This document shows positions 44,026-52,528 of a stretch of DNA of 60,243 bases, piece after piece. The stretch's first letter is position 1. The number at the start of each line of letters is the position of its first letter. The position numbers and the translations under genes are program-made. The notes under the pieces are model-generated. The model was given only the letters and a program-made list of their open reading frames with translations, ran no database searches and had not been told where the DNA came from. Source of the DNA: Chloroflexota bacterium (lineage in GTDB: Bacteria; Chloroflexota; Dehalococcoidia; Lucifugimonadales; UBA3495); the NCBI GenBank assembly GCA_022568195.1, contig JADFFS010000003.1, positions 1 to 60,243 of the forward strand, read 5' to 3'.

Positions 44026-45276
44026 CTACAGCAACCGCTTCATCGGGGTTGCCTCCGCCCCTTTCTTTGGCTTCTTCCGGGCTGTCCTGGGTTTGGTTCC
44101 GGAGCCAGCCAAAGCCGGGATAACGCCGTCGCTGACGGTGATGGACAGAAGGTCGCCGACAGCAACCTGGCCGGTGCTGGTGACCACCTGGTCCGTTCCC
44201 TGTTTCTGAACCACCGAGAAACCCCGCTTCAAGGTGGCCGCCGGGTCCAGGGCTCGCATCCGGTCCTCCCGGTTTTGCACCGACAAGCGAGTCACCGTTA
44301 AATAGTTATCCAGGGAAACCCCGGCCGCCCGGGCAATGTCGTCCACCCTCCGGCGCCAGTCGCCGGTGTTGGGCATTGACCCTTCCAACTGGCGGGAGAC
44401 CCGAGACACCTCAAGACGCCGGCTGGACACTTGATAAATCGCGCTTTGTTGGCAAACTTCCAGGAGCTCGGCCAATCGCCGCCTCAACTCGAACTGGTCG
44501 GGCACCGCCAGCTCGGCCGCTGCCGAGGGCGTCGGCGCCCGCAGGTCGGCGACCATGTCGGCGATGGTAATGTCGGTCTCGTGGCCGATGGCGCTGACCA
44601 CCGGAATGCGGCTGGCGAAAATGGCCCGGGCAACGGCTTCTTCGTTGAAGGGTTGTAGCTCTTCCAGAGAGCCGCCGCCCCGGGCAACCAGCATCAGGTC
44701 GGCCCGGCCGTCGCGGTTCAACGCATCTATCGCATTGACTATTTCGGCGGCAGCGTCGGGGCCTTGCACCAGCGTGGGAGACAAAAGCAGTTCAACCAGC
44801 GGGTAGCGCCTCTGGATGACGTTCTGTATATCGTGAAATACCGCGCCGGCTGGGGAGGTGACAACCCCGATCACTTGAGGAAATTTGGGCAGGGGACGTT
44901 TCCGGGACTCCTCGAACAGCCCCTCGGATTCCAAGCGCAGCCGAAGCCTCTCCAACTCCAGGGCCAACTCTCCCATGCCTTCGGGCATGGCAACGTCCAC
45001 CATGAAGTCGGTGGAACCCCGGGGCTGGTAAAAACTGATGCGGCCGTGGGCCACCACCACTTGGCCGTTGGCCAGCAGCTCCACCCCGGACTGTCCCCGG
45101 AACATCACGCAGTTGAGCAGGCTCTGGCCGTCTTTCAGGGAGAAATAGGCGTGGCCGGCGGAAGAGAGCCGCAAGTTGGAGACTTCCCCCTCAACCCACA
45201 GGTCGGCCAACAGGGGGTCCAGCTCCAGCACCTCCTGTAGGTGGGTGGTAACCTGGCTAACGGTGTAAACAGCCAC
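44026..45276 (-). CDS. xseA: Exodeoxyribonuclease VII large subunit
   Basis: The 416-residue catalytic subunit has an N-terminal OB domain (VSQVTTHLQEVLELDPLLADLWVEGEVSNL), followed by GVVTSPAGAVFHDI, ARGGGSLEELQPFNEE and SAIGHETDITIADMVADLRAPTPSAAAE. It is full length for the family. It lies 26 bases downstream of efp and directly upstream of xseB. Confidence 0.95.
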   Translation of the reverse strand: MAVYTVSQVTTHLQEVLELDPLLADLWVEGEVSNLRLSSAGHAYFSLKDGQSLLNCVMFRGQSGVELLANGQVVVAHGRISFYQPRGSTDFMVDVAMPEGMGELALELERLRLRLESEGLFEESRKRPLPKFPQVIGVVTSPAGAVFHDIQNVIQRRYPLVELLLSPTLVQGPDAAAEIVNAIDALNRDGRADLMLVARGGGSLEELQPFNEEAVARAIFASRIPVVSAIGHETDITIADMVADLRAPTPSAAAELAVPDQFELRRRLAELLEVCQQSAIYQVSSRRLEVSRVSRQLEGSMPNTGDWRRRVDDIARAAGVSLDNYLTVTRLSVQNREDRMRALDPAATLKRGFSVVQKQGTDQVVTSTGQVAVGDLLSITVSDGVIPALAGSGTKPRTARKKPKKGAEATPMKRLL

Positions 45277-45302
45277 GGCGCTGGAAGCTCCTGGGTGGTC
45301 GT

Positions 45303-45869
45303 CTAGCTGACGCGCTCGGTGTAGTTCCCGGTGCGGGTGTCCACCCGGATCACGCTACCTTGGGTAATGAACATGGGAACGGTCACCCGCAGCCCCGTTT
45401 CCAGGGTCGCCGGCTTGGTGCCGCCCTGGGCCGTGTCGCCCCGGAATGCGGGCGGTGTTTCGGTCACTTCCAGGTCCACGTGGGTGGGCAGGTTGATGTT
45501 GATGGGGTTCCCTTTGTAGATCACCACCTCGACCATCACCTGTTCCTTGAGGTAATCCAGGGTGTCGCCCAACAGTTTCTTGTCCAGCTCATACTGGTCA
45601 AAGGTCTCTTGGTCCAAAAAGTAGTAGTACGTGCCGTCGGTGTAAAGGTACTGGGTCTGCCGGTTATCGATGTCCGCCACTGAGAACGCTGTGTCGTAAC
45701 GCTGGAAAGTCCGCTCCACCACCGCCCCACTGATCAAGTTCTTCATCTTGATTCGGGTTACGGGCGCTCGCTGTTGCATCTTGTGGCGCTCGTAGTCCAT
45801 GATCTGCCATGGCTGGTCTTCGAGCTCGATCACCATGCCCCGGCTGAGGTCGCTAAAGTTGATGCTCAT
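45303..45869 (-). CDS. efp: Translation elongation factor P, unusual loop tip
   Basis: The 188-residue protein has all three EF-P domains (ISFNDLSRG-type MSINFSDLSRGMVIEL, VKMKNL-type RIKMKNLISGAVVERTF, and the C-terminal TRTGNYTERV). EF-P rescues ribosomes stalled at polyproline. In place of the usual PGK(G) tip it reads HKMQQRAPV; aligned to the E. coli factor, the modified lysine position holds glutamine. This tip cannot be lysylated at that position, though a nearby Lys is two residues before. No modification genes (epmA, earP) are in the window. Confidence 0.93.
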   Translation of the reverse strand: MSINFSDLSRGMVIELEDQPWQIMDYERHKMQQRAPVTRIKMKNLISGAVVERTFQRYDTAFSVADIDNRQTQYLYTDGTYYYFLDQETFDQYELDKKLLGDTLDYLKEQVMVEVVIYKGNPININLPTHVDLEVTETPPAFRGDTAQGGTKPATLETGLRVTVPMFITQGSVIRVDTRTGNYTERVS

Positions 45870-46019
45870 TGCGAGTTGCCTCTCAGCTGTCTGCCTTCAG
45901 CTATTAGCGTTCGGCGTCCAACCCCTTAACGTTTTGCCGTATTTCGATGGATACAGTAGCGGCGGGCTGAGAACTGTCCGGAGTACTCGGCCTGTCGGCT
46001 GATGGCTGATGGCTCCGTT

Positions 46020-47087
46020 TTACTTGGATGCCTTGCTCAGAGGAGTGGCTCCCTCTTCGCCCAAGACAACAATGTCCTCGATACGGACCCCTCCCCAGCC
46101 GCTAAGATAGATTCCCGGTTCCACGGTGAACACCATGTTGGGTTTCAGGGTGTCCGGTGACTTGGGACCCACCCGCGGGTTTTCGTGCACCTCCAACCCC
46201 ACGCCGTGGCCCAGGCTGTGGCCGAAGTTGTCACCGTACCCGGCCTCGTCGATAACCGAACGGGACAGCCCGTCGCACTCTTCGCCGGTCATGCCAGCCT
46301 TGACCGTGTTGATGGCGGTGAGTTGGGCTCCCAATACGATGTCGTAAATCTTGCGGAAGGTATCGTCGGGCTCGCCCACCACCACGGTCCGGGTGATATC
46401 CGAGCAGTAACCGCCGACCTTAGCGCCCATGTCGATGACTATGGGTTGTCCCGCTTGAATAATCGTGTCCGAGGGGCTGTGGTGGGCCATGGCCCCGTTG
46501 GGACCGGCGGCGACAATGGTGTCAAAGCTCAGGCCGTCGGCGCCATTGTCCCGCATGGCGACCTCCATGCGCCAGGCCACCTCCTTCTCGGTCATGCCTT
46601 CCCGAATGGTTGGACAAACTGCCTCCATGGCGGCATCCGATGCGTCGATGGCTTTTTGTAGCAGGGCCAGCTCTTCCTTGTCCTTGAACACCCGTTGCTC
46701 GTCTCCAACGCCGGTGGTGGCTATCAAGGACACCTGGCTCAGGTCCCCGTCTTCTTTAATGGCGTCCAGCAGCGCGTTGTAGGTGGCCACGGTCATGTCG
46801 CGGCTTTCAAAACCCAGTCGTTTGATCCCGGTCTCTTTCAGCAACTCCAGCAGCCAGCCCCAGCCGCTTCTTACTTGCAGCACGTTAAAATCCGGAGCCT
46901 GGCTGGTAGCTTGCTCGGTATACCTGGAGTCGGTGGCCAGCACCGCCCGGTCCTGGGTAATGAGCAGATGGCCCGCGGAACCGGTAAACCCCGAAAAGTA
47001 CCGGCGGTTCTCGGGCACTGAGATCAGCACCCCATCCAGCTCCTTCTCCGGCAACAGGGTCAGCAACTGGTCCAAGCGGTCTCTCAT
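46020..47087 (-). CDS. pepP: Xaa-Pro aminopeptidase (M24B)
   Basis: The 355-residue peptidase removes N-terminal residues before proline. It has an N-terminal creatinase-like domain (about 1-125). The catalytic pita-bread domain carries metal ligands Asp in IVIDMGAKVGGYCSDITRTVV, His in GHSLGHGVGLEVHENP, and Glu in VFTVEPGIY and GVRIEDIVVL. Length is normal. The start codon overlaps the end of aroQ by four bases. Confidence 0.93.
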   Translation of the reverse strand: MRDRLDQLLTLLPEKELDGVLISVPENRRYFSGFTGSAGHLLITQDRAVLATDSRYTEQATSQAPDFNVLQVRSGWGWLLELLKETGIKRLGFESRDMTVATYNALLDAIKEDGDLSQVSLIATTGVGDEQRVFKDKEELALLQKAIDASDAAMEAVCPTIREGMTEKEVAWRMEVAMRDNGADGLSFDTIVAAGPNGAMAHHSPSDTIIQAGQPIVIDMGAKVGGYCSDITRTVVVGEPDDTFRKIYDIVLGAQLTAINTVKAGMTGEECDGLSRSVIDEAGYGDNFGHSLGHGVGLEVHENPRVGPKSPDTLKPNMVFTVEPGIYLSGWGGVRIEDIVVLGEEGATPLSKASK

Positions 47088-47533
47088 CCCGCCTCCTCCT
47101 CTTTGATCAACGCCGTCAATATTTCTAGAGCCGCAGTATAGCTTCTCGAGCCGAACCCGGCAATCTGGCCCCTGGCGATATCGGTGATTACCGAGTGGCG
47201 GCGCCAGTCCTCCCGGGCATAGGGATTCCCCAGGTGGACCTCGATCACGGGTACTTTGGCGTCTATTAGACCGTCCTTCAAAGAGTACCCGTAGTGGGTC
47301 AGCGCACCGGGATTGACGATGATGCCCTGGATCGCCCCCCAGTTTTCTTGAATGCAGTCCACCAAGTGCCCTTCCACGTTTGACTGGAAGAAGGTAACTT
47401 CAACCCCCAGTTTCTCCGCAAGTTGGGAGATTTCGCGGTTGACCTCCTCCAACGTCTTGGAACCGTAAATCTCCGGGTCCCGCCGGCCCAGGACATTGAT
47501 GTTGGGGCCATTTAATATTAGAAATCTGGACAT
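47084..47533 (-). CDS. aroQ: Type II 3-dehydroquinate dehydratase
   Basis: The 149-residue enzyme converts 3-dehydroquinate to 3-dehydroshikimate in the shikimate pathway. The N-terminal ILNGPNINVLGRRDPEIYG carries the catalytic Tyr in the flexible loop with Arg. NPGALTHYGYSLKDGL and EVHLGNPYAREDWRRHSVI complete the active site, and GSRSYTAALE ends the family block. It is coupled to pepP. Confidence 0.95.
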   Translation of the reverse strand: MSRFLILNGPNINVLGRRDPEIYGSKTLEEVNREISQLAEKLGVEVTFFQSNVEGHLVDCIQENWGAIQGIIVNPGALTHYGYSLKDGLIDAKVPVIEVHLGNPYAREDWRRHSVITDIARGQIAGFGSRSYTAALEILTALIKEEEAG

Positions 47534-47549
47534 CGGTTGTTAGCTTCTG

Positions 47550-48596
47550 TTAGCTTCCTTGCCCTGTTCCGGGCCCTGTCCCGGCGGGGTTAGACTCGTT
47601 CCCGGTTTCGGTGGCGGGAGTACCCGGGTCTCCAGACCTGGGATGGTGGGTCAGGTAGGCGGCCCGCGCTTCCTGCTTGGTCACATGGGTATAAATCTGG
47701 GTGGTGCTGGGACTGGAGTGACCCAGAAGCTCCTGTATGACCCGTAGGTCCGCGCCGCCTTCCAGCATGTGGGTGGCGAAGGTATGCCTCAGGGTATGGG
47801 GATGGACGTTCTCCCTGGTCTGGGCCCGGATGGCGTAGCCTCGAACCAATTTTTCTATGCTCCTCCTGGAGAGCCGGGCTCCGTACCGATTCAGGAAAAG
47901 GGCCGGATTGGTTTTGTTTGCCAATTCTGGCCGCGCCTCGTTCACGTACAGGCGCAGGGCCATGGCCGCGGGACGGCCGTACAGCACCCACCGCTCTTTG
48001 GAACCCTTGCCACGCACCAGTATCTCCTGCCTGGAGAAGTTCACGTTTGGCAGGTCCAAATCGTGAATCTCCGACACCCGAACCCCACAGGAGTACAGAA
48101 CCTCGAGAATCGCCCGGTCACGGATGCCCACCGGGGTAGAATCGTCCGGGGCCTCCAATAGCCGCGCCACCTCCCGCTTGCTCAGGAAACCTGGAAGGGG
48201 CTTTTCCACCTTCACTCGCAAGCTTCGACCCGAGGGCATCGGGTTGGTCTTGAACAGGCCCTGTTGGACCAAGAACCCATAGAATGAGCGCAACGCGGTC
48301 AACTTGCGGGCGACGCTAACCCGGGCATAGCCGGTCTTACCCCCGGTTTTACCAACCACGGCGGTGGTGGCCAGCCAGGCCAAATAACCTCGAAGCATCT
48401 GCCGTTCCATGGCCGCCAGGGACAAGTCCTCCCGGTACAGGTAGGCCCGGAAGGAGGCCAGGTCGTCCATGTATATACGAACCGTGTTTTCCGAGAGGGC
48501 ACGCTGCCCGCGAAGAAACAGAGGGTAACGGCCGGCCAGTTCGTCGAACTGCTCCAGGTCTGTTGAGTTAACGCGGGTTTCCTCGGCTAGTGACAC
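47550..48596 (-). CDS. Tyrosine recombinase XerC/XerD
   Basis: The 348-residue protein has an N-terminal SAM-like domain (QRALSENTVRIYMDDLASFRAYL...) and a C-terminal catalytic domain with Arg in LYSCGVRVSEIHDLDL, HTLRHTFATHML, LLGHSSPSTTQIYTHV and the final Tyr in that segment. Xer enzymes resolve chromosome dimers at dif. The tail after HHPRSG is Gly/Thr/Pro-rich and non-conserved. Its place behind topA, not among phage genes, fits the housekeeping XerC/D role. I did not find a dif site. Confidence 0.9.
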   Translation of the reverse strand: MSLAEETRVNSTDLEQFDELAGRYPLFLRGQRALSENTVRIYMDDLASFRAYLYREDLSLAAMERQMLRGYLAWLATTAVVGKTGGKTGYARVSVARKLTALRSFYGFLVQQGLFKTNPMPSGRSLRVKVEKPLPGFLSKREVARLLEAPDDSTPVGIRDRAILEVLYSCGVRVSEIHDLDLPNVNFSRQEILVRGKGSKERWVLYGRPAAMALRLYVNEARPELANKTNPALFLNRYGARLSRRSIEKLVRGYAIRAQTRENVHPHTLRHTFATHMLEGGADLRVIQELLGHSSPSTTQIYTHVTKQEARAAYLTHHPRSGDPGTPATETGNESNPAGTGPGTGQGS

Positions 48597-48648
48597 GCCG
48601 GCGCCTCTTGCGATTGATTCATCCCTGCGCGGGACACCCCTTCTAACG

Positions 48649-48693
48649 CTCCCCGTTGGGGGAGAGGCCTACTTTACTCCCCCGCAAAGGGAG
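48649..48693. repeat. Two short hairpins between topA and the xer gene
   Basis: CTCCCC-N4-GGGGAG (48649-48664) and CTCCC-N7-GGGAG (48677-48693) in the 195-base spacer of the topA-xer transcript. They look like pieces of a G/C-rich intergenic repeat. Confidence 0.4.
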
Positions 48694-48791
48694 AGGGCAC
48701 CGATACCTTCCCGATCGAAGGGATGGCGGTGACATGCTCTGCCTCTCCACGGCTTCCAGTCAAGGCAACAACCCCGCCACAACGGCGGCGT

Positions 48792-51071
48792 CTAATCCCC
48801 AACCGGGACCAGCTCTTCAGACTGATCCTCGGACTGCTCCTCAAGCGGTTGTTTCCAAGCACAGTTGGTACAGGCCGCGTTGCTTCGTCCTTGCTGAACC
48901 ATCAATCCATTGCACTCGGGGCAGGGAGTCGGCACTGGACGGCCGTTGGTGAGGAAGTCGCAGTCGGGCCATTTGGAACATCCGAAGAAGGTCCGTCCCG
49001 TTTTCCGGGCTCGGCGCTCGATCAACTCACCATCGCAATCTGGCTTAGGGCAGGACGCCCCTGTTCGCTTTACGATGTTCTTGGTGGCCCCGCATTCGTC
49101 GCGGGTCCCAGTGCAGGCCAGGAACCGGCCAAACCTGCCGGTCTTGATGACCATGGGCCGCCCGCATTTCTCGCACACCTCGTCGGTCTCTTCCTCCACC
49201 TTGGTCCGGGGCATGGATTCCTCGGCGATTTCCAGCGCTTGTTGGAAAGGCCCGTAAAACTCTTGAAGCATGGGGACCCATTCCCGTTCTCCACGCGATA
49301 CCTCGTCCAGGCCCTCCTCCATCTTGGCAGTGAAGTCCAGGTCCATCACGTCGCTGAAGAACTGGACCATCAGGTCCGTGATCGTGGTCCCCAAGGTAGT
49401 GGGCACCAGCCGGTTTTGCTCCTTGTCCACGTAATGCCGGCCCAGCAGGGTGCCCACCGTGGGCGCGTAGGTGCTGGGACGTCCGATACCCTTCTCTTCC
49501 ATCGCCTTGATCAGCGTGGCCTCAGTATATCTGGGAGGAGGCTGGGTAAAGTGCTGCAGGGCATCAAGCTTGGTGCAGGCTAGATTGTCTTTGGCTGCAA
49601 TCTCGGGAAGGGCCTGGCGGCCGCCCTCCTCTTCGCCGTCGTCACGGCTTTCCATGTACAGGGCCCGGAAGCCGGGAAAGATGAGGACGCTGCCGGTGGC
49701 CCGGAAGATATAAACTTTGGAAGAACCCCGGCACGCTGCCTCGATGTCCACGGTTGTGGCCTGTGACCGAGCATCGGACATCTGGCTGGCCAGCATTCGA
49801 GACCAGACGAGCCTGTATAGGTCTAGCTGCTCCCGGCTCAAATAAGGCCGCAAAGAGTCGGGGGTGCGTCGGATTGAGGTGGGACGGATGGCTTCATGGG
49901 CCTCTTGAGCCGCCTTCGCCTTGGTCTTGAACAACCTGGGCTTCTCCGGCACGTACTCTTTGCCGTAGGTCTCGACGATATAGCTACGGGCTTCGCTAAC
50001 CGCCGCCGGTGTAACCTGAACGGAATCCGTGCGCATATAGGTAATGAGCCCCTCGGATTTGCCATCGCCCAAGGGCAGCCCCTCGTAAAGCTGCTGGGCA
50101 ACTGCCATCGTATGCTGGGCGGTGAACCTCCTGCTAAGCTTTCGCCCGGCCTCCTGTTGCATGGTGCTGGTGGTAAAGGGGGCGGTGGGGCGCTGCCGGA
50201 CTTCCCGTTTCTTGACGTCGGCCACAATATAGCCAGCGTCTTTCAGTTCGGCCTGATAGCTGCGGGCCTCCTCTTCCTTTGAGATGACCAACCGTCCCCG
50301 TTGCCCCTTGGTGGAGTGCAGCACGGCGGTAAAGGTATCCGCATTGGCCGCTTTGCCGGGTTCCTTATGAAGCTGAGCCTCCAGGGTCCAGGATTCCACG
50401 GGCACGAAGGACTGTATTTCCCGCTCACGGTCCACCACCATGCGCAGCGAGACCGACTGGACCCGCCCAGCGGAGGTGCCGCGTTGCACCCGGCGCCACA
50501 GCAATGGGCTGATCTGGTACCCCACCAGCCGGTCCAAAATGCGGCGGGCTTGCTGGGCGTTGACCAGTTCCATGTCGATTTCCCTGGGATGCTTGAAAGC
50601 CTCCTCCACGGCCTGCTTGGTAATCTCGTGGAAAATTACCCGTTTGGGTGGGTCGGCCCGCTGGTCCCATTGGGCTGCCGCCTGGAGATGCCAGGAAATG
50701 GCCTCGCCTTCCCTGTCAGGGTCGGTGGCCAGGTAAATGGTTGACGCTTGGTCTCCCGCCTTTATAAGGTCATTGAGAATGGCGCGCTTGTCCCGCATGA
50801 TTACGTAGGAAGGCTGGAATTCGTTGTCCACATCCACGCCTATTTTGCTTTTGGGCAAGTCCCGCACGTGTCCCTGGGAGGCCGCAACCACGTATTTGCT
50901 GCCCAGCATCTGCCCCACGGTTCTGGCCTTGGCTGGGGACTCTACGATAACCAGGCTTTTGCCCGCGGTCCGGGTGGAAATGCCGGTCTTGCTCGCGCTG
51001 GATTTGCGGCCCGTGGACTTGCTGGCTTTCTTACCCTTGGTCGAAGCTTTAGTTTGGGACTTAGCTGCCAT
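48792..51071 (-). CDS. topA: DNA topoisomerase I (type IA)
   Basis: The 759-residue enzyme relaxes negative supercoils. The Toprim domain begins near residue 38 with KSLVIVESPAKARTVGQML and has YLATDPDREGEAISWHL. The active-site Tyr is in GLITYMRTDSVQ near residue 325. Three C-terminal zinc fingers follow: CEKC...CTGTRDEC, CPKPDC...CSKWPDC, and CPEC...CTNC. The first 35 residues are a Lys/Ser/Thr-rich extension (KASTKGKKASKSTGRKSSASK) before the conserved start. dprA overlaps its start by 11 bases. Confidence 0.95.
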   Translation of the reverse strand: MAAKSQTKASTKGKKASKSTGRKSSASKTGISTRTAGKSLVIVESPAKARTVGQMLGSKYVVAASQGHVRDLPKSKIGVDVDNEFQPSYVIMRDKRAILNDLIKAGDQASTIYLATDPDREGEAISWHLQAAAQWDQRADPPKRVIFHEITKQAVEEAFKHPREIDMELVNAQQARRILDRLVGYQISPLLWRRVQRGTSAGRVQSVSLRMVVDREREIQSFVPVESWTLEAQLHKEPGKAANADTFTAVLHSTKGQRGRLVISKEEEARSYQAELKDAGYIVADVKKREVRQRPTAPFTTSTMQQEAGRKLSRRFTAQHTMAVAQQLYEGLPLGDGKSEGLITYMRTDSVQVTPAAVSEARSYIVETYGKEYVPEKPRLFKTKAKAAQEAHEAIRPTSIRRTPDSLRPYLSREQLDLYRLVWSRMLASQMSDARSQATTVDIEAACRGSSKVYIFRATGSVLIFPGFRALYMESRDDGEEEGGRQALPEIAAKDNLACTKLDALQHFTQPPPRYTEATLIKAMEEKGIGRPSTYAPTVGTLLGRHYVDKEQNRLVPTTLGTTITDLMVQFFSDVMDLDFTAKMEEGLDEVSRGEREWVPMLQEFYGPFQQALEIAEESMPRTKVEEETDEVCEKCGRPMVIKTGRFGRFLACTGTRDECGATKNIVKRTGASCPKPDCDGELIERRARKTGRTFFGCSKWPDCDFLTNGRPVPTPCPECNGLMVQQGRSNAACTNCAWKQPLEEQSEDQSEELVPVGD

Positions 51072-52170
51072 ATGCTGGGATAACCTCCCGTATTCTGATG
51101 TAGTGCATGCATCCCACTTGCCGCACCATGCCCTTAAGCTCCAGCATGGTCAACAAGGTGTTTACCGCCGTGATGGGAAGGCTGGCACGCCTTCTAATAT
51201 CGTCGATATGTTTGGGTTCGTCGTCCAGATGTCCCAGCAATAGCGCCTCGCCATCATCTTCAGCAGCCACCGGGAAGGGCATCTGCACCTGATGGGCCAC
51301 CGCCGTAAGGTTTAGCTCCTCCAGCACGTCGGTGCAGTTGGACACCAGCTTGGCTCCCTCTTGAATCAAATGGTTGGTCAACCGGCTGACCGGTGAGAAT
51401 ATGCTCCCTGGAACGCAGAAGACCTCTCGGTTTTGCTCCAGGGCGTGTTGTACAGTCCACTTAGCTCCGCTGGCTTCACCGGCCTCCACCACCAAGGTGC
51501 CTAGACTCATGCCGCTGATCAATCGGTTGCGCCGGGGAAAGTTCTTGGGGAGAGGCTGCACACCCAAGGGATACTCGCTTACAACCGCGCCTTGCTCTTG
51601 GGCCTGTTGTGCCAGCTTGGTGTGTTCCTTGGGGTAGACCTTGTCTAGACCGCCGGCCAGCACCGCGATGGTTCGCCCTCCCGCTTCCAAGGCGGCCCTA
51701 TGGGCAATGGCGTCGATGCCCCTGGCCAGGCCGCTGACGATGGTAATTTCGTTGCGGGCCAGGTCTTTCGTTATAGCTGCGGCGGCTTCCCGGCCATAGG
51801 CCGTGGGGCCACGGGTTCCCACTACCGCCACCGCCCGTTCGTCCTGCGGCAGGATCGAGCCTTTGTAGTACAGCACCGGGGGAGGGTCCGCGATTTCCTT
51901 CAATCGGGGCGGGTAATCCGGGTGGTGCCAGTTAACGGTCTGGACTCCCTCTCGACTCAACCTTTCCATCTCCCCGTCGGGAGACACCTCGCCTCTGATT
52001 CTTACAATCTCTCGCGCAACCCGATCCTCGATGCCCGCTTCTTTGAGCTGGACGGGGGTAGCCCCCCACGCGTTTTCAAGCTGTTTAAAGTACGTTTCTA
52101 ATCGGCGGAATCGAACCGTACCTAACTGGGGGACCCGGTTCAGAGCCACCCAGAATTTTATGTCATCCAT
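51061..52170 (-). CDS. dprA: DNA processing protein DprA (Smf)
   Basis: DprA loads RecA on incoming single-stranded DNA during transformation. The 369-residue protein has a helical N-terminal region and the Rossmann core (VAVVGTRGPTAYGREAAAA, SGLARGIDAIAHRAAL, GGLDKVYPKEHTKLA, FPRRNRLISGMSLGTLVVEA). A C-terminal winged-helix segment contains DDIRRRASLPITAVNTLLTMLELKGMVRQVG. It begins the topA series. Other competence genes are not in the window. Confidence 0.95.
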   Translation of the reverse strand: MDDIKFWVALNRVPQLGTVRFRRLETYFKQLENAWGATPVQLKEAGIEDRVAREIVRIRGEVSPDGEMERLSREGVQTVNWHHPDYPPRLKEIADPPPVLYYKGSILPQDERAVAVVGTRGPTAYGREAAAAITKDLARNEITIVSGLARGIDAIAHRAALEAGGRTIAVLAGGLDKVYPKEHTKLAQQAQEQGAVVSEYPLGVQPLPKNFPRRNRLISGMSLGTLVVEAGEASGAKWTVQHALEQNREVFCVPGSIFSPVSRLTNHLIQEGAKLVSNCTDVLEELNLTAVAHQVQMPFPVAAEDDGEALLLGHLDDEPKHIDDIRRRASLPITAVNTLLTMLELKGMVRQVGCMHYIRIREVIPAYGS

Positions 52171-52226
52171 GTCACGATTCTAGCACACCCCTTATCCGCC
52201 AAACAACGATGTAAAGGCGTCCTTAA

Positions 52227-52255
52227 TTGACAACAATAGAAGCTGATGATATATT
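52227..52255 (+). promoter_or_regulatory. Strong promoter for korAB
   Basis: TTGACA (52227-52232) and TATATT (52250-52255) are exactly 17 bases apart. The predicted leader of about 265 bases contains an AACCT/AGGTT hairpin nested in GGAA/TTCC near 52277-52308. No ORF is recognised in it; the rest of the gap 52171-52528 is featureless to me. Confidence 0.65.
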
Positions 52256-52528
52256 TCTTAGGCTGAACCGACACGGAATATTCCAACCTAAAAGGTTGTT
52301 CCTTTACGTACCAAACGGCGTCCCCCAAGGATTGCCAGACCGAAGTGCGGGTCCTAACGGGGACTCCCTCCAAAAACCGACATGACAGCCAGCTCTACAT
52401 ACCCATGCCCCAGCCCTCGAGCCTCATTTTCCCTTTCCGCAGCGTTGCGCCACACGACCGGCAGACGGCTTTGGCGGATATGATCGTGGAGTTTTACCGG
52501 GCCGAACTTTAGGCAGGGAGGATTGCAC

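Noticed and set aside
47550-48596. Phage or integron integrase
   Set aside because: Housekeeping neighbours (topA, aroQ), absence of att-like repeats and a Xer-like sequence favour XerC/D.
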